Source: Eremophila alpestris peregrina (taxonomy: Eukaryota; Chordata; Aves; Passeriformes; Alaudidae). Taken from it: 64,000 nt of DNA. The position numbers were made by a program, and so were the translations under genes. Each line of letters begins with the position of its first letter. Within the stretch, counting starts at the first letter, position 1. Of this stretch, positions 1 to 12,165 are shown piece by piece. The notes below the pieces were generated by a model. It did no database searches. It saw nothing but the letters and a program-made list of their open reading frames with translations, and was not told the DNA's origin. The stretch covers positions 5,926,119-5,990,118 of the forward strand of contig WMCF01000030.1 in NCBI GenBank assembly GCA_009792885.1, in the 5' to 3' direction.

Positions 1-1052
1 GTCTTCTGTTGAGTACAAGTCCATGCCAAGAGAGGGGGGGAGGGGAAGGGAAGGCTTGAACTTAATTTGAATATAAACTAATGCCCTTGTTCAGCTTCAT
101 TTAAAAACCATTAGCATTTCCAGCTCCCAACTTTAACAGACTGTCAATAATTCATTAATTAAGTTACAATCACAATATTTTAATTTAGCTGAAGTAAGGG
201 AATAAACACACAATATGTTAATCAAAACTACTATCACTCTCCTTTCCTTTGCAAAATTCTCCACAGGAACAAAATTTGAAAACAAGTTGTAATATTTTAA
301 AAATTTTGGAAATGTTCCAAATACTCGTAGTTCATGGTATATTTACCAGTTTCAGATATGGCAAATGGCAACAATATTTTCTTAGACTATTCAAATGATT
401 ATTCAATTATAAAACTGATCAGATTTCCACTAGCTTAATGTCCCATTTAACTCATAGTTATATGGGTGCCTCTGAAACCCACATAATAGAGGTCAAATAT
501 TAATTCCACTTAATGAAATTCCAGTTGTTCTGTATAATATATTGTCTATGCACTTTTTTAGAGTGAAGAAGCCTAGGAGGTTTTCTTTGTTTGCGTGTTT
601 GTTTGTCTATTTTTAAAGATATTTTCTACAAAGAATGAAAGAGATAAGTTGATCCATACTGCAGAATTCTGTGGATACAATACAGAGCTCTACATTAATG
701 CATAGACTGTGAATGTATCATTACACTGGATCATCCAAGTCAATTATTATCACATGATGTAAAATAAACCTCATAAATAGAACACAAAACTTGGAGGTAA
801 AACCATGTGATGCTGTGCAACTTCTCCTCTGAAAGCTCCAAATATCTTTTGTGAGGTCACAGAGCCTTCTCTGCAATCACTACAGTATGAAGGCTTCTGG
901 AGACTTTCTATTCAAGCACATTATTCATAAACAATTCCAGGAAGCAGAATTTTTCCTGTTACTTAAAAAAAAAAAAAGTTCCATAATTTCTTCAAAGGGT
1001 TTTCATTTTCGGAAAGGAACAGGTTTAAAAAGAATATCAGTTGCAAGCACAA
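1..1052. other. A+T-rich non-coding stretch
   Basis: No exon, repeat family or RNA gene is recognisable. It contains a G-rich purine run near the left edge (listed separately), T-rich runs around 580-620 and a short poly(A) near 966-977. The open frames that run into the N gap from about 851 are artefacts of reading through N. Confidence 0.6.
34..50 (+). other. Potential G-quadruplex motif
   Basis: The plus strand has a run of seven G, then A, four G, AA and three G. This satisfies the usual pattern of four runs of at least three G with loops of one to seven bases, because the seven-G run can supply two of them. It is an isolated G-rich purine tract in A+T-rich DNA. Folding is inferred from the pattern, and no function is implied. 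Confidence 0.55.
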
Positions 1053-1537
1053 NNNNNNNNNNNNNNNNNNNNNNNNNNNNNNNNNNNNNNNNNNNNNNNN
1101 NNNNNNNNNNNNNNNNNNNNNNNNNNNNNNNNNNNNNNNNNNNNNNNNNNNNNNNNNNNNNNNNNNNNNNNNNNNNNNNNNNNNNNNNNNNNNNNNNNNN
1201 NNNNNNNNNNNNNNNNNNNNNNNNNNNNNNNNNNNNNNNNNNNNNNNNNNNNNNNNNNNNNNNNNNNNNNNNNNNNNNNNNNNNNNNNNNNNNNNNNNNN
1301 NNNNNNNNNNNNNNNNNNNNNNNNNNNNNNNNNNNNNNNNNNNNNNNNNNNNNNNNNNNNNNNNNNNNNNNNNNNNNNNNNNNNNNNNNNNNNNNNNNNN
1401 NNNNNNNNNNNNNNNNNNNNNNNNNNNNNNNNNNNNNNNNNNNNNNNNNNNNNNNNNNNNNNNNNNNNNNNNNNNNNNNNNNNNNNNNNNNNNNNNNNNN
1501 NNNNNNNNNNNNNNNNNNNNNNNNNNNNNNNNNNNNN
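1053..1537. other. Assembly gap (485 N)
   Basis: A run of 485 undetermined bases. Its right edge lies directly in a GGAGA pentamer array, so the gap probably reflects a longer simple repeat that could not be assembled. The true length is unknown. Confidence 0.98.
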
Positions 1538-1594
1538 GAGGAGAGGAGAGGAGAGGAGAGGAGAGGAGAGGAGAGGAGAGGAGAGGAGAGGAGG
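1538..1594 (+). repeat. (GGAGA)n pentanucleotide microsatellite
   Basis: An uninterrupted GGAGA/GAGAG array of about 57 visible bases, all purine on the plus strand, directly abutting the N gap. The array probably extends into the gap. Frames through it give Glu-Glu-Arg-Arg-Gly or Ser-Ser-Pro-Leu-Leu periodicity with no coding meaning. Confidence 0.95.
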
Positions 1595-3171
1595 CAATTA
1601 TAAGTCTAGCCATTTTGAAGAAAGGAAACATATTTTAAATGTGTCCCACCAAGTGAAATTCATTCACGAAAATGTGTTCTGTGGGGCTTAAATATGGGAA
1701 CTAAGAATACAACTGGTTTGATCTCTCCTGAAAGAATGATCATCAATATGTGTAGAGATGGTCTTGATCTCATGAGACTGCAGATTTCTATGAAGGTTTC
1801 CACTGCTGCTAAAGATTATCTAACAGTCTGAGCCATCAGGGAAACAAAATACTTGAGTGCACATCGGCTTACATACACGTTAATTCATTTGATTGTAGGG
1901 GCTTGAACCTGTAAGTATAAACTCCAGTGAAAAGCTTTAATGGCTTATGTGAGGCTGACCATCATTTTTATCTGTTGAGGAATTGACAGTGCTACTTGAC
2001 TTCTGTCAAATAACTTGATTGCAGAATTGTTCTCAAAGATGATTAAATGTTTTAAGGAAGGCAAGGTCTATGAGCTAAAATAAAGTTGATTCTTCTTTTC
2101 TTCTGAGACACAGTTTAGAGAGAAATTATTATGAAAAAGAACTGAGACACAGGTTAAGAGAAAAAGAAAGATTAGGCATCTTTTTATTTGGCATATCTAA
2201 TATAAATCTGCAGCATTAGCACAGTGCTAGCAGTTAATTTATTCTATAGTTGTGTACATTAAGGTGTACCAGTTTATCTGAAAAAAAATCTCCACAATTC
2301 TTTTTGTCTGGTTCTTTGTTTTTTTTTTTTTTTTTGTTTTACCAAATAAATTTGGATTTGAAATTAAAACAGACAAGATAGAGAAAATGCACCAAAGAGA
2401 TAAGGTTTTTTATTATATACTTTAAAAATTATCTAGTGAATTTACATATTGTAAGTTAATAATTCAACTTATGATCCTTATTGAAGCTAACAAGGTATTT
2501 TTTCCTGTGGGTAATGTAGTTTAAGTAGGAACAGTCATAGAAGGTTTCTGACTGTATCTCACGTGACTTACATTACTATTATAAGACTGTTACAATTTAC
2601 CTCTATTTTGACTTATTAATCAAATACAGAAAAAAGAAGCTCTTACTCCTTTTACTTAATTTTTGTATAGCCCACCTGAGTTAAACAGGAATATTTACAA
2701 AAAAAAGTTGTACATATGTATGCTTACACAGAGTTTAAGCAATGTTCAATTATAGATTTTTTAAAAAATTATTTATAGTTAAAATATCTTACTTAACAGT
2801 TCTTTGCCCAAGTAGTTAATGAAACCCATTTGATGTGTTATCAAGCTACTTTTGGCCTTCAAAATACCTTACCAGTGCTTTAGACAGTGGTTGCAGGGTG
2901 AGGGAGGGGACACAGTTTTTTTACTTGAAGTTTCATTTTTTTGGTTCAGTTTCTTTTGATTTGGCTTTTCTTTATATTCCTTGGAAATAGCAGATCTTAA
3001 ATTATGATTTTTTTCTTGACAATATTATGATGACCCATAATTTGATACTACTTTGCATATCAAATAACCTGCCCAATGCCCTTTTGAGGAATTCCATTGA
3101 TTGAAAGATTGGGCTACATAAATCTCAGGATAGAACAGTTTCACACTGCTATGACAAGTCATAACATACAG
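1595..3171. other. Unannotated A+T-rich stretch
   Basis: Nothing recognisable apart from simple tracts, including a run of about 17 T near 2319-2335. No splice-flanked open frame stands out. Confidence 0.5.
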
Positions 3172-3275
3172 TCACAGGATCTTAGAATGATGTGGGCTGG
3201 AGTGGACCCTAGAGATCATCTAGCTTCAAACCCCTCCCTGCCATGGACAAGGACACAATCACAATCTACATGTCA
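3172..3275 (-). mobile_element. CR1 LINE 3' end fragment
   Basis: Read on the plus strand, this is the reverse complement of a CR1 tail: a degenerate 'atcttagaatgatg' start, then a 'gggctggagtggaccctaga' stretch and 'gatcatctagcttcaaaccc', matching the avian CR1 3' untranslated region. It is 5'-truncated as most CR1 copies are, and diverged. No coding capacity remains. Confidence 0.85.
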
Positions 3276-5744
3276 ACCTAAACCACAACATTATTCAGGG
3301 AAACCGTAAAGGAATATATATAATATATGCCATGCCATCGCAATAATTACAGAAGATAAGCAGAAACTTGTATTAGAATGTTTTCTAAAAAGCAGATTGA
3401 ATACTTTCTCTCTATTTCCCCTCATTTTAAAAGCATATTTAAGCAGTATAGATATTACATTGCTGATATCTATCCCATTGATGGTTTAATGTGCTAGCTG
3501 CAAATAATTTACCTAATTATGGTTGGAGATGAAAGCAGCATGCTTGCACTCTTGCATCCACATCATGTTGTATTCTGCTGCTGTCAGCCTCTAGGTTCTC
3601 ATTGCCAAGAGCAATTCCTTCTTTTTCTTTTTTCTTTCCTTTTTTTTCCCTTCTGTTTAAGAACATGGGAAGTACAAACTATCAATTCTTCACAGGTACT
3701 GAACAAACTGCCTCTAAAATGTTCTTTTAATAACTTCTACAGGGAAAATAGCCTTTCAGTCAAGGATACCTCTAATTGTGTTGGATTTACTTGACATTTT
3801 CCTAGGATCTTAAGAAGTGATGAGGAAACTGAATTTGACTGAAAAGTGAATTTTTTGACATTCACTTGGTCTCTAGTGAAGTTAAAATACTGCTATTAAA
3901 GAACTTCCACCTCTAAGGATGCTGCAATTATTTTTCTCAACATTTTTTATATGCTGAATAAGACATGCAGATATCCTTCTCTTACAAAGATTTTAGCAAA
4001 AAATTGGTTCTTTTTATTACAGAGAGGAATCATGTGTAATACAGACCAGACAATGGGAAGATGACACAGTGCTGAATTGCTGAAGCAGATGAATGGAATT
4101 AATCTTGAAATTATTCTCTGAAGAGAACAATCAAGTAACTTTTAAATAAGCATCTGTGTCACAGTATGCAGTTTCTAGTAAAATTGTGTAACTTTTACAG
4201 TATTTCAAATTGCTTTTCCCAGTCTATTTTAAAGTTCAGGGTTGCAGGAGTAATAAAAAGGAACAATTCCTGTTACTGCTTGGCTTGAGACTCGTTCTGT
4301 GGCACATGAGCCCAGATTTAAGACAATGTAAAATCAGGTCACTTTTATTCAAAATATTAAATCGTTGCCATCACTATTTTAATTTTCAATAAAGGTTAAT
4401 GAGCTACCCCTCAAATATTTTATTTCTTTAATTACTTCAATTCCTACTGTTTTTCTTCCATTTTTCCTCATTGTCTCGGGGTATGAGAAGAACTTTCATA
4501 TAGATGACCCTTAGACCTACATTGTCAAAACTATTTTTACCATTTAACTGTGTAAGATGTTTCCTCAAAAGTAAGTTTATGCACAAACCACGTGACCAGA
4601 GGAATTTCATCTATGGGACTTCTCCCCACTGTGCAGGCTCAGATGGTCCTGTAAAGCACATTTCTGGGAGAATTTTTTTCCCACAAATCTTATACTGGAA
4701 TGGTTTGATGTCTGCATGCACTTTAATGCTAAATTACACTGCTTATTTGCATAAATGTCATTTCTCAGAAAAGACACACGAAATAACTTGTGTATCTTTC
4801 AGTTATTAGCACAGTTTTCTAGATGCTGAAGTACAGCCACATGTCTATATTTCATAAGTGATCTAATGCCACCATTTATATACATTAGCAATTAACGGAG
4901 AAGCCTAAGGATATAAATCAGCATTCCTTAAAATAAATATTGTGTGAGATCAAATGCCCAGACTCTGCTATCTTTATGCATGGAAGGTAGTTACACAGTG
5001 AGACCTGAATACTCAGTTATCATTCAAAATGTCCAGGGGTTTAAAGATTTACTTATGTATTTATTTATTTTCAAAAAATCTCTAGATTTTTTTTAAATTT
5101 TAGTTTTGCAACAAAGTGGAACAAAATGTTTACTTTGCCAACATATTTGTTTGATAAACAGGAATTCTGTCTATTTTCAACAAGAAGGCAAACTTGTAAA
5201 AGATTTAGAATGGTGGAAAAGAGACATTTTCTTGTTTAGAAGATAATAGGCCAAATTGCTATTTACGATGAGCAAACCAAGCTCCAGAAAAGGCAATGTG
5301 ACTATTCCCACTTATTTCTCCTGAATATGCATGTGTTCTTGTCACTAATATCAGTGAAACTGAACACATACAGATGAGGAAAACTCATTCTCATATTGCT
5401 TATTCACAATAATTTGTTTTATTGCTATTTAAATTATACATCTTCACTTTGGAAAATAAGATTATATGCTCCATGAATGATAAAATGCCTAATGGAAAAC
5501 CAGAGCAGTTCTTGTTAGGACATTTCATCACCTAAATGGGCTCGTTTTCTAAATATATAGAAAATGTTCCTAGTGACACCAACAGTTCTAATAATTAAAG
5601 CAATAGGTACAAAAGATGGAGGATAATGTTAAAGCAGAAAGAATTTTTAAATACTGGTATGCTCTGACAATGTGAACAGGTAAATGTTGAAAAAGCTGGT
5701 TGGGTTATTGTGCAAGCTCCATCACAAAACATGTTTCTAATACA
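3276..5744. other. Unannotated A+T-rich stretch
   Basis: No element or gene recognised. Contains a pyrimidine-rich run near 3618-3652, ATTTA-like runs near 5050-5070 and one CACGTG hexamer near 4589. The short open frames (60-101 codons) have no recognisable domain. Confidence 0.5.
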
Positions 5745-5825
5745 TCAGACAAACACCTGCCAAGAATGGCACACTGTTTCCTTCAGATAGAGAGATGGAC
5801 TAGATCTGAAGGTCCCAAGGTAGCA
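5745..5825 (+). mobile_element. Possible degraded CR1 3' scrap
   Basis: The stretch 'gatggactagatctgaaggt' resembles the CR1 tail on the sense strand, where a 'ggactagatgatct' motif is followed by a short G/C-rich run. The flanks are too diverged to be sure. Chance similarity is possible. Confidence 0.25.
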
Positions 5826-6313
5826 GCAAATGTAAATTTAGAAGCAGTTATCTTGTCACATTTTAAATAAAGTTATTATCTATAGCTCAGCTCAAAGCAA
5901 AGTTATATGGCTTTAAAGATCAAACTGGAACAAAAACCTTATGGAACACTTGTGAAAATACCCTTGGATTTATCATGTAATCTTTGTTTAAACTTCAAAT
6001 TCTTAATTGAAACAGTGTATTGTGTTTATGAAGAACAGATTTTAATTTGGAAATAAACAGGAATCTCATGTAATTTTAAATAGTTTATCTATTAAAAAAA
6101 AAAAACAGAAAAACAGACAAAGATGAAAAATAGTGTAGAGGGGTTTAGGTTTGGAGTAATTCATAAGTTTAATCATCTAGTGAAAAAGCAAACATATATT
6201 TATAATCGATCTTAAATTTGCATATAGTCAAACCAAATAATGTTTTGACTTGATAAAACATGAATAAAAGTGAGTTGTCATTTTCAGTTTCTAGATTTTT
6301 AACTTTTTATTCT

Positions 6314-6329
6314 GCCACTGCGCAGTGGC
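6314..6329. other. 16-bp perfect palindrome, TGCGCA core
   Basis: GCCACTGC is followed immediately by its exact reverse complement GCAGTGGC. It is a G+C-rich island in A+T-rich flanks and contains a CpG. It could be a dimeric protein-binding site or chance, and there is no nearby gene to attach it to. Confidence 0.6.
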
Positions 6330-7379
6330 CCACTGCAATATTTCAATTTGAGTGAGGATGACTAATGACTGCTTCAGGAGTTGAGCTCATTAAAAGCAAA
6401 GAATGGCAATTTATATTTTGTTTAGAAATTTCTTGTGGATATTCCTGTTACTAGATGATTCATTGCCCTAAAGATGTTCCTCTGGGAAGGAAGTCAGCTT
6501 TGGGAAGCTCCTTCCCAAGAAACCCCATACAAACCTGTAAGCAGTATTACAAACAGTAATCAAGTAGCCTGAATAGGCATGATAGACCTAGCAATAGGAT
6601 TTGGCTTGGATACAGGCAGCAATTCTAAGTCCTTAATAAAAAGATTTGAAGCCATATCTCCAGTGACTACCTAAGTCCCGTGGAGGAATATTTCAGAGAA
6701 TAATTTTGTCCATCTTCTTACTGAAGGTATTTCATAGACAGAAATTTGTGGACACTTGACTCAGAGGATGAATATATGATATAAATTTAATTCAGTCTTA
6801 AAGCAAATAATTTGGTAATAAAGTTCCATGACTTTCTGTTTGGTCCAGGATTTTGGAACTGCTTATCTTACTAGAATGTGACTGGTTGAGGATTTTGAGA
6901 TGAAAGAAACAAAGTGTGTGGTTGCTGCTGTCACCCATTTTTCAGACACCTGCACTGAGTGTCTAACCTAAGAGACTGCAATCTGTTGAAGAAAGGAGAA
7001 TGTATGGAGAAATGTATGTCCTATGTCACTTTCTAAAAAAAATTGCACAATTCGCTTTTGATGGTGTGTTATTGTTGTTGCCAACAGTTTATACCTGGCT
7101 TCATTTATATGGTTTCGTGATTTGCTGAGATAAATGCTCTGTTATTTTTTTATTACTCTACTGATCTTCAATAAGAAGTACCATAACTTATTCCTAGATA
7201 TGCAAAAACCCAACCTCATTTACTCCTGCCAGAACTCTAGTTGTTAGGAATGAATAAACCACAGGTGTGGGATTCTATCAAACAATAAAATTTAATAGGA
7301 AGAACATTATGGCACTGTAGTGGCTCCCTGCAGCTTTAACCAGTCCATGTCCACTTGGAGCAAACCATTCAAGAGCAAT

Positions 7380-7408
7380 TGTACATTGCAATCCTGCTGC
7401 AATGTACA
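7380..7408. other. Perfect hairpin, 11-bp stem, 7-nt loop
   Basis: TGTACATTGCA (7380-7390) and TGCAATGTACA (7398-7408) are exact reverse complements separated by ATCCTGC. The stem is too short for a typical microRNA precursor, and the flanks do not visibly extend the pairing beyond a G-T wobble. Confidence 0.6.
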
Positions 7409-10400
7409 GAACTGTGTGTGCACAGAATTTTTCATGTCAACAAGAGGACTACATCTTGTCCCCAGAGGCAATTGGTATCAGCCACCAGGAAAAAAAATAG
7501 TTGGAAGAAACCAACATAACAGTGGCTTTCTTATGAAAAGAAGAAATGCCTTAGTGTGCCAAAGTGCACGTTATGTCTATAGTGTAAAAAGGTGGTTAAT
7601 TGCACAGATATTTACTTTCCTTATTTTTTAAGAAAATACGTCTTAGCAGATGCAAAATCTGCTGTGAAAAAATAAATAGTGGTCAGCCTGGTGGGCTGCT
7701 TTTTTGCAATTGTGTGGAATTTTCAGTGTCCCCATAATTTTATATTTTTTTTCCAGTAAGTATAATAATGTTACATTTTGTTTTTTTTCAGGAGACAGAA
7801 ATACAGACAGTACTCAAGACACTCTTATCTATCAGCTCTTACTATTGCTCTTGTAAGTAAGTAAGAAAGATATTACAGGTTTTCTGTTTCTTTTTTCCTA
7901 ATTCTTATGACTTAGAGACTCAGGTTGAATTTTCATGTCAGAACTGTGACAGAGAAAAGTCTTCAGGCTTAAGAAGAGGTTTATAGTTTTCTCCAAAAAT
8001 CTCTCGTGGCTGTAGTCTTCAGTCTTCTTTTGTGCAAACTGTGGTCTCATTGCCAATGTAAACTCCTGCCAATAGAAACCTCTTGTCTTTTGCAACTTTA
8101 AAAGAGAGTCTGTATATGAAAAATAGAGAACAAAGGAAAAAAATCCAAACCAAACAATAAGGATTATTTTTCTCACAATAAATTATTAAGAAAGTCTCTT
8201 TTTATGAAATGAAGGATCAAGTGTTGTATAAAAACATATTTTAATCATAGCAGTATCAATGCATTAAATTCTGTTTATGCATTTATAGGTATTATTTTAT
8301 TACACTTTCATTAAAATCCTTATTTTCAAATCCTAATACAAATAATTACCCCAGAATTCCAGTTCTTCATCGGCTTACTTATTTTCATGGAAAAAGAGAA
8401 TTGATTATTTGGAAATTTATTTACTGTGCAGTATTATTCAGTCTAATTTATGCCAGTACATTGCTTGATCACGGAGTGCTCACTGTGATTTACTTTTGTC
8501 ATGAGATTCATGATTTAACATTTGAGCCTCTGATTTGCCACCTGGATCACCTGCTTTGCAATTGTTGTTTGGATGACCTCAACAGCTGTGGGGAAATGTC
8601 ACTTAACCATCTAAAAAAGGTAATAGTGTAATTAAACGATTAACACCCATAGGCCTGAGTTTCATCTCCTGAAAACACACAGAACTCCCCACCTTTCCTT
8701 TATATATAATATAAAAGGTATATTGATGTGGAAGTCCATAATTTAATCAGTCTATCTGCAGCAAAGATAAGGAAAGATTTTCCTTATTTTAAAACTAAAC
8801 TTGTAATTTAATCTCTGACAAAATTACAATCTATTTTCCATTACTAATTTAAAAACAATAGTCAATATGATAAAGATAATATAAATTTACTTAGCTTTTA
8901 ATAAAATTGCAATTAGCATGTTACCTTAAGGACCTTCTGTTTCTATAAACTTTGAGATATGAGCCTAAAATTTGCCCTTATAGACTACCTTGACACACAT
9001 ATATACACACTTAAAAATATATATTTCACATTCTTATTTTAGTATCATTTCCTCAGATAACTATTATTTTCTGTAGTTTTCAGATTTTCAGGATCTAAAA
9101 AATCCCCAGCAATGTTATTTATATATGCTTTTCCATATGATATGTAAATTACAAGGAAAAAATTCTTGTCCTCTTGAAATCAACAATAAGTTTTCTATTG
9201 ATGTGAACAGAAAAAGTATTCATGCAACATTGGAAAATAGATTTCTAATTTTAGTCAGCTAGACCCATTTTTTTAAAATCAGGCTGAAGTAACTATTCTA
9301 TTAGAACTTACACTCACATCATACTGCTTTCTGTTTTCCTTGTACTAATGTATAGGCTAAGGCTCGTAAAAAAAAAATCACAACTTGGTTGCACACCAGC
9401 AGTGGAATTGCAGAGAGTGTCTAAAGTATCTTTCTTCCACACTTCAGAAAATATACTTTGTTCTGCATTAAAAATCACTCTCTATGTGAGTATTCTACTC
9501 CAGCCTAATTTTCCCTATTTTACTGATCAGAGATGATTTACCCGTTGCATTTTCCATTAACAAGAAATACTAACTTCAATTCTTAAAAGTCCTTATTTTA
9601 GGTCCTTTCACAAAAAGTTAAAGGCTTATGGAGGATGCAATAGTTCAGTCTGTAGCCTTCCTTATAATCTTTTACTGTGTTGTAAGAGAATGTATAGATC
9701 ATGAAATCAAAGTTTCACTACCATAAAATAGAAGGATGTCAGTACAAAGGTTGCAATAGTTACATGGAGACAATTGCAGATGACTAAATACAGATTTCCC
9801 AAACCAAACACGCTTGGTTCAATGTATTTTCAAATAGTTCTGACACATAACTTCTGATAGTGTTCTGCAGAGCCTTCTGGCCATAGCTGCCTACCCTAAA
9901 GTAAGAGGAACACAGCTAATAGAAACTGCTGGCAAGTGTGTAAAAATAATAATAAGAGGCTTCAGACATTGCATTTTCCATAAATTAATTCCCTGTAATC
10001 CATATGTGTTTTCTACAGTTCAACAAATCCTTTAAAGATGAAAGCTTTAATTTAAAATCAAATAGAATAACAATTGCACATTTTCTTGATGCCCAAAAAT
10101 CTCTATTGATTTTTCTTTCCTTCAGCAGTTCGTTTCTTCAAAATAAAATAATAACTTATGTTTGCTGAATTTCAATTACATCCAAGAAAGAAAATTTACC
10201 AGGGGAGGTATCTGAGAAACCCCATTCATCTTTACAACACAGACTTGTTTGAATACCTCTGTTTGCATTGTCTGCTTACATTAAATCTGCCCTCTGGGTA
10301 AGATGAAAATAAATAAGAAATGCAAATATATATTAAGTTTTGTGTCACTGGCTTATTTTTTATCATTTCAATAGACATTTCAAGTGAAAATTTACCCAAC

Positions 10401-11137
10401 AGAATAAGACATCTTACAGACAGGTGTTAGATAGAAATTCCAGGTCCAAAAGGGATGTATGGACTATAAAGGGATTTGGGCTCAGTTTGAGAATTTTTTT
10501 GTTCTGCTGAGATTTATAAATACTGCATGCCTTCTTATATAATCCTGTTTTTTGCCAAAATTCAAAACGTTCAAACCTTTGCTCTTTCTCTCTTGCATTT
10601 ACAATCATCAGGAGGTTTTGGTAAGACCTTCCACAGATTTTAAGCAACAGTTGGTACTGATACAAATAAATTGAAGCCAAGGCTTTCACATTCTCATCTT
10701 CACTCTACCTTGACCTTGCATCAGCCAAGTATGTTGATCTGTATATTAACTCCAATACAGAAAAATTGACATGGTGTCCCACAATTTCTATTCACAAACA
10801 CCTACATACAGAATTAATCTTTTGGGTTTTGTATGATACCTTTGTATATTAGCAAGGGAAAAAAAATTATATCTGCTGTGTGAGTTGGTTACAAAATTTA
10901 TACATTTGAGGATCCCAAAGAAATTAAGTTTTGATGATAAACATGATAAATTATATTTTTGCAGACACCTTGCTGTTTCTTCTAAACCTTTCTGCAACTT
11001 ATTTGAACTGGAAGGGAATATTTTCCTCCTAAACAAGCCCATACCAAAAATAGTTTGTTTAGGCCCCCACATTCAGCGTCACAGAGGAGACTCCAGCTCT
11101 CATATGAGCATCTGAATGAAGACAGGCAGATGGTAGT

Positions 11138-11550
11138 TTAGGCGTGGTAATCCCCAGTTTAGGGCTCCCACTGAAGCATCCCAATGTTCTGCTGCACACT
11201 CACTTCTCCCTGTCCCTCCCCCAGCAGCAGGACAGAGAGGAGAATGGGTGGCACAAAGAAGCAAATATCATAGACTGAGATAAAAGCAATTTACTAAAAC
11301 ACCAATGAAATAAGAAACTGAACAATACAAACAACAATGCTTAAAATGTTGGAGTGATTCACACAAGTGCTCACCACACAGGACTCTGTGCTACCCAGCC
11401 ACATTCTTTGGCAAACCAGGAAAAACTCAGCTCTCCGCCATCCTCTCTGTCCATGGCCTGAGGTGGTACCAAATAAGCCCAGCATTCTGGCCATGCCCCT
11501 CCTAGATGCTGCAAAAGTTAACCCTGTCCTAGACAAAGCCAGAATAATAG
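11138..11550 (-). mobile_element. ERVL-type solo LTR, minus strand, degraded
   Basis: The reverse complement resembles the common avian ERVL-type LTR. At its 5' end (plus-strand right edge) there is a run close to the usual 'ctggttttggctgggataga' start, seen here as the complement of 'gttaaccctgtcctagacaa'. The middle has the 'gactgagataaaagcaattt' segment typical of the family, and the left edge the 'ggcgtggtaat' and 'cacactcacttctccc' segments. No internal retroviral genes adjoin it, so it is a solo or truncated LTR. The boundaries are approximate because I could not find a clear target duplication. Confidence 0.75.
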
Positions 11551-11794
11551 GTCACGTCTCACTGGGTATTTCCTACAATGTCATGCATGAACATTTCAAA
11601 ATGTATGCATGTGTTTCAGATGGTCAGCCTTCCTTAATGGTCCAGCCATTCCTCTCCTTATTTATACCTGTGCCTAATGTTACTCCATTCTAGATGCAGA
11701 ATCCAGTATTTGGACTCTTTAAACTTCAACCCATTAAGCACTGTTCAATAGTTCATCTTTAAGGGCAGTCAGATCACCAGTTGCCCTGACAGGT
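11551..11794. other. Unannotated spacer
   Basis: Nothing recognisable between the LTR and the following CR1 piece. Confidence 0.4.
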
Positions 11795-11935
11795 TTAGGA
11801 GTTTCCATCTCCTAAAGGTGTTCAAAACCCAGCTGGACAGCCCTGGACAATCTGCTCTAGATGACCCTATTTAAGCAGTGAAGTTAAACTAGATGATCTC
11901 AAGGTGTCCTTTCTCACCAAACCTAGAATCTGGGC
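11795..11935 (+). mobile_element. CR1 LINE 3' region, sense strand
   Basis: The order of motifs follows the CR1 sense-strand tail: 'tttccatctcctaaaggtgt', then 'tcaaaacccagctggacagc', 'cctggacaatctgctctaga' and 'aactagatgatctcaaggtg'. The terminal octamer repeat is degraded. It is separate from the CR1 endonuclease piece just downstream, because the order (3' end, then ORF2 5' region) cannot come from one intact copy. Confidence 0.8.
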
Positions 11936-11959
11936 TTGATACTGCAATCAATGGACAGA

Positions 11960-12165
11960 ATGAACTGGAAGCATTGGTCAGCTTCCAGAGTTGATATCAT
12001 TGTTATTAGGGAGACTTGGTGGAATGAGTCCCATGGCTAGAGTGCTGGGATGGAGAGTCTGTTGTCTGCTCAGGAAGGATAGACAGGACAGGTGAGGTGG
12101 AGGTCTTACACTGTACTTCATGGAAAGGTTTGATTGTACTCCTAGGATGAGAACTCCTAATATAA
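11960..12165 (+). mobile_element. CR1 LINE ORF2 endonuclease-region fragment
   Basis: The plus-strand frame reads (R)ETWWNESHG near 12009-12035, then a diverged SAGM segment and QEG-TGQVRW, matching the CR1 endonuclease segment that usually reads ETWWD-S-DW followed by a G-(Y)-LFRRDRQGRRGGG block. There are stop codons, so it is dead. It is an internal LINE fragment with no adjoining reverse-transcriptase sequence, presumably from an older copy that was broken or truncated. Confidence 0.7.

Larger units (their letters stand above)
5826..11137. other. Unannotated A+T-rich stretch
   Basis: No gene or repeat family recognised over about 5.3 kb. It holds a 16-bp perfect palindrome at 6314-6329 and an 11-bp-stem hairpin at 7380-7408, both listed separately. 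The longest open frames (62-103 codons) have no recognisable motif and look like chance. Confidence 0.5.

Noticed and set aside
851..1691. Open frames of 186-250 codons on both strands
   Set aside because: They exist only because the N gap is read as open sequence. The visible parts are a GGAGA microsatellite and unremarkable A+T-rich DNA.
8401..8631. Possible exon with a downstream GTAATAG donor-like site
   Set aside because: No matching acceptor, no recognisable domain, and such GT sites are frequent. The support is too weak.
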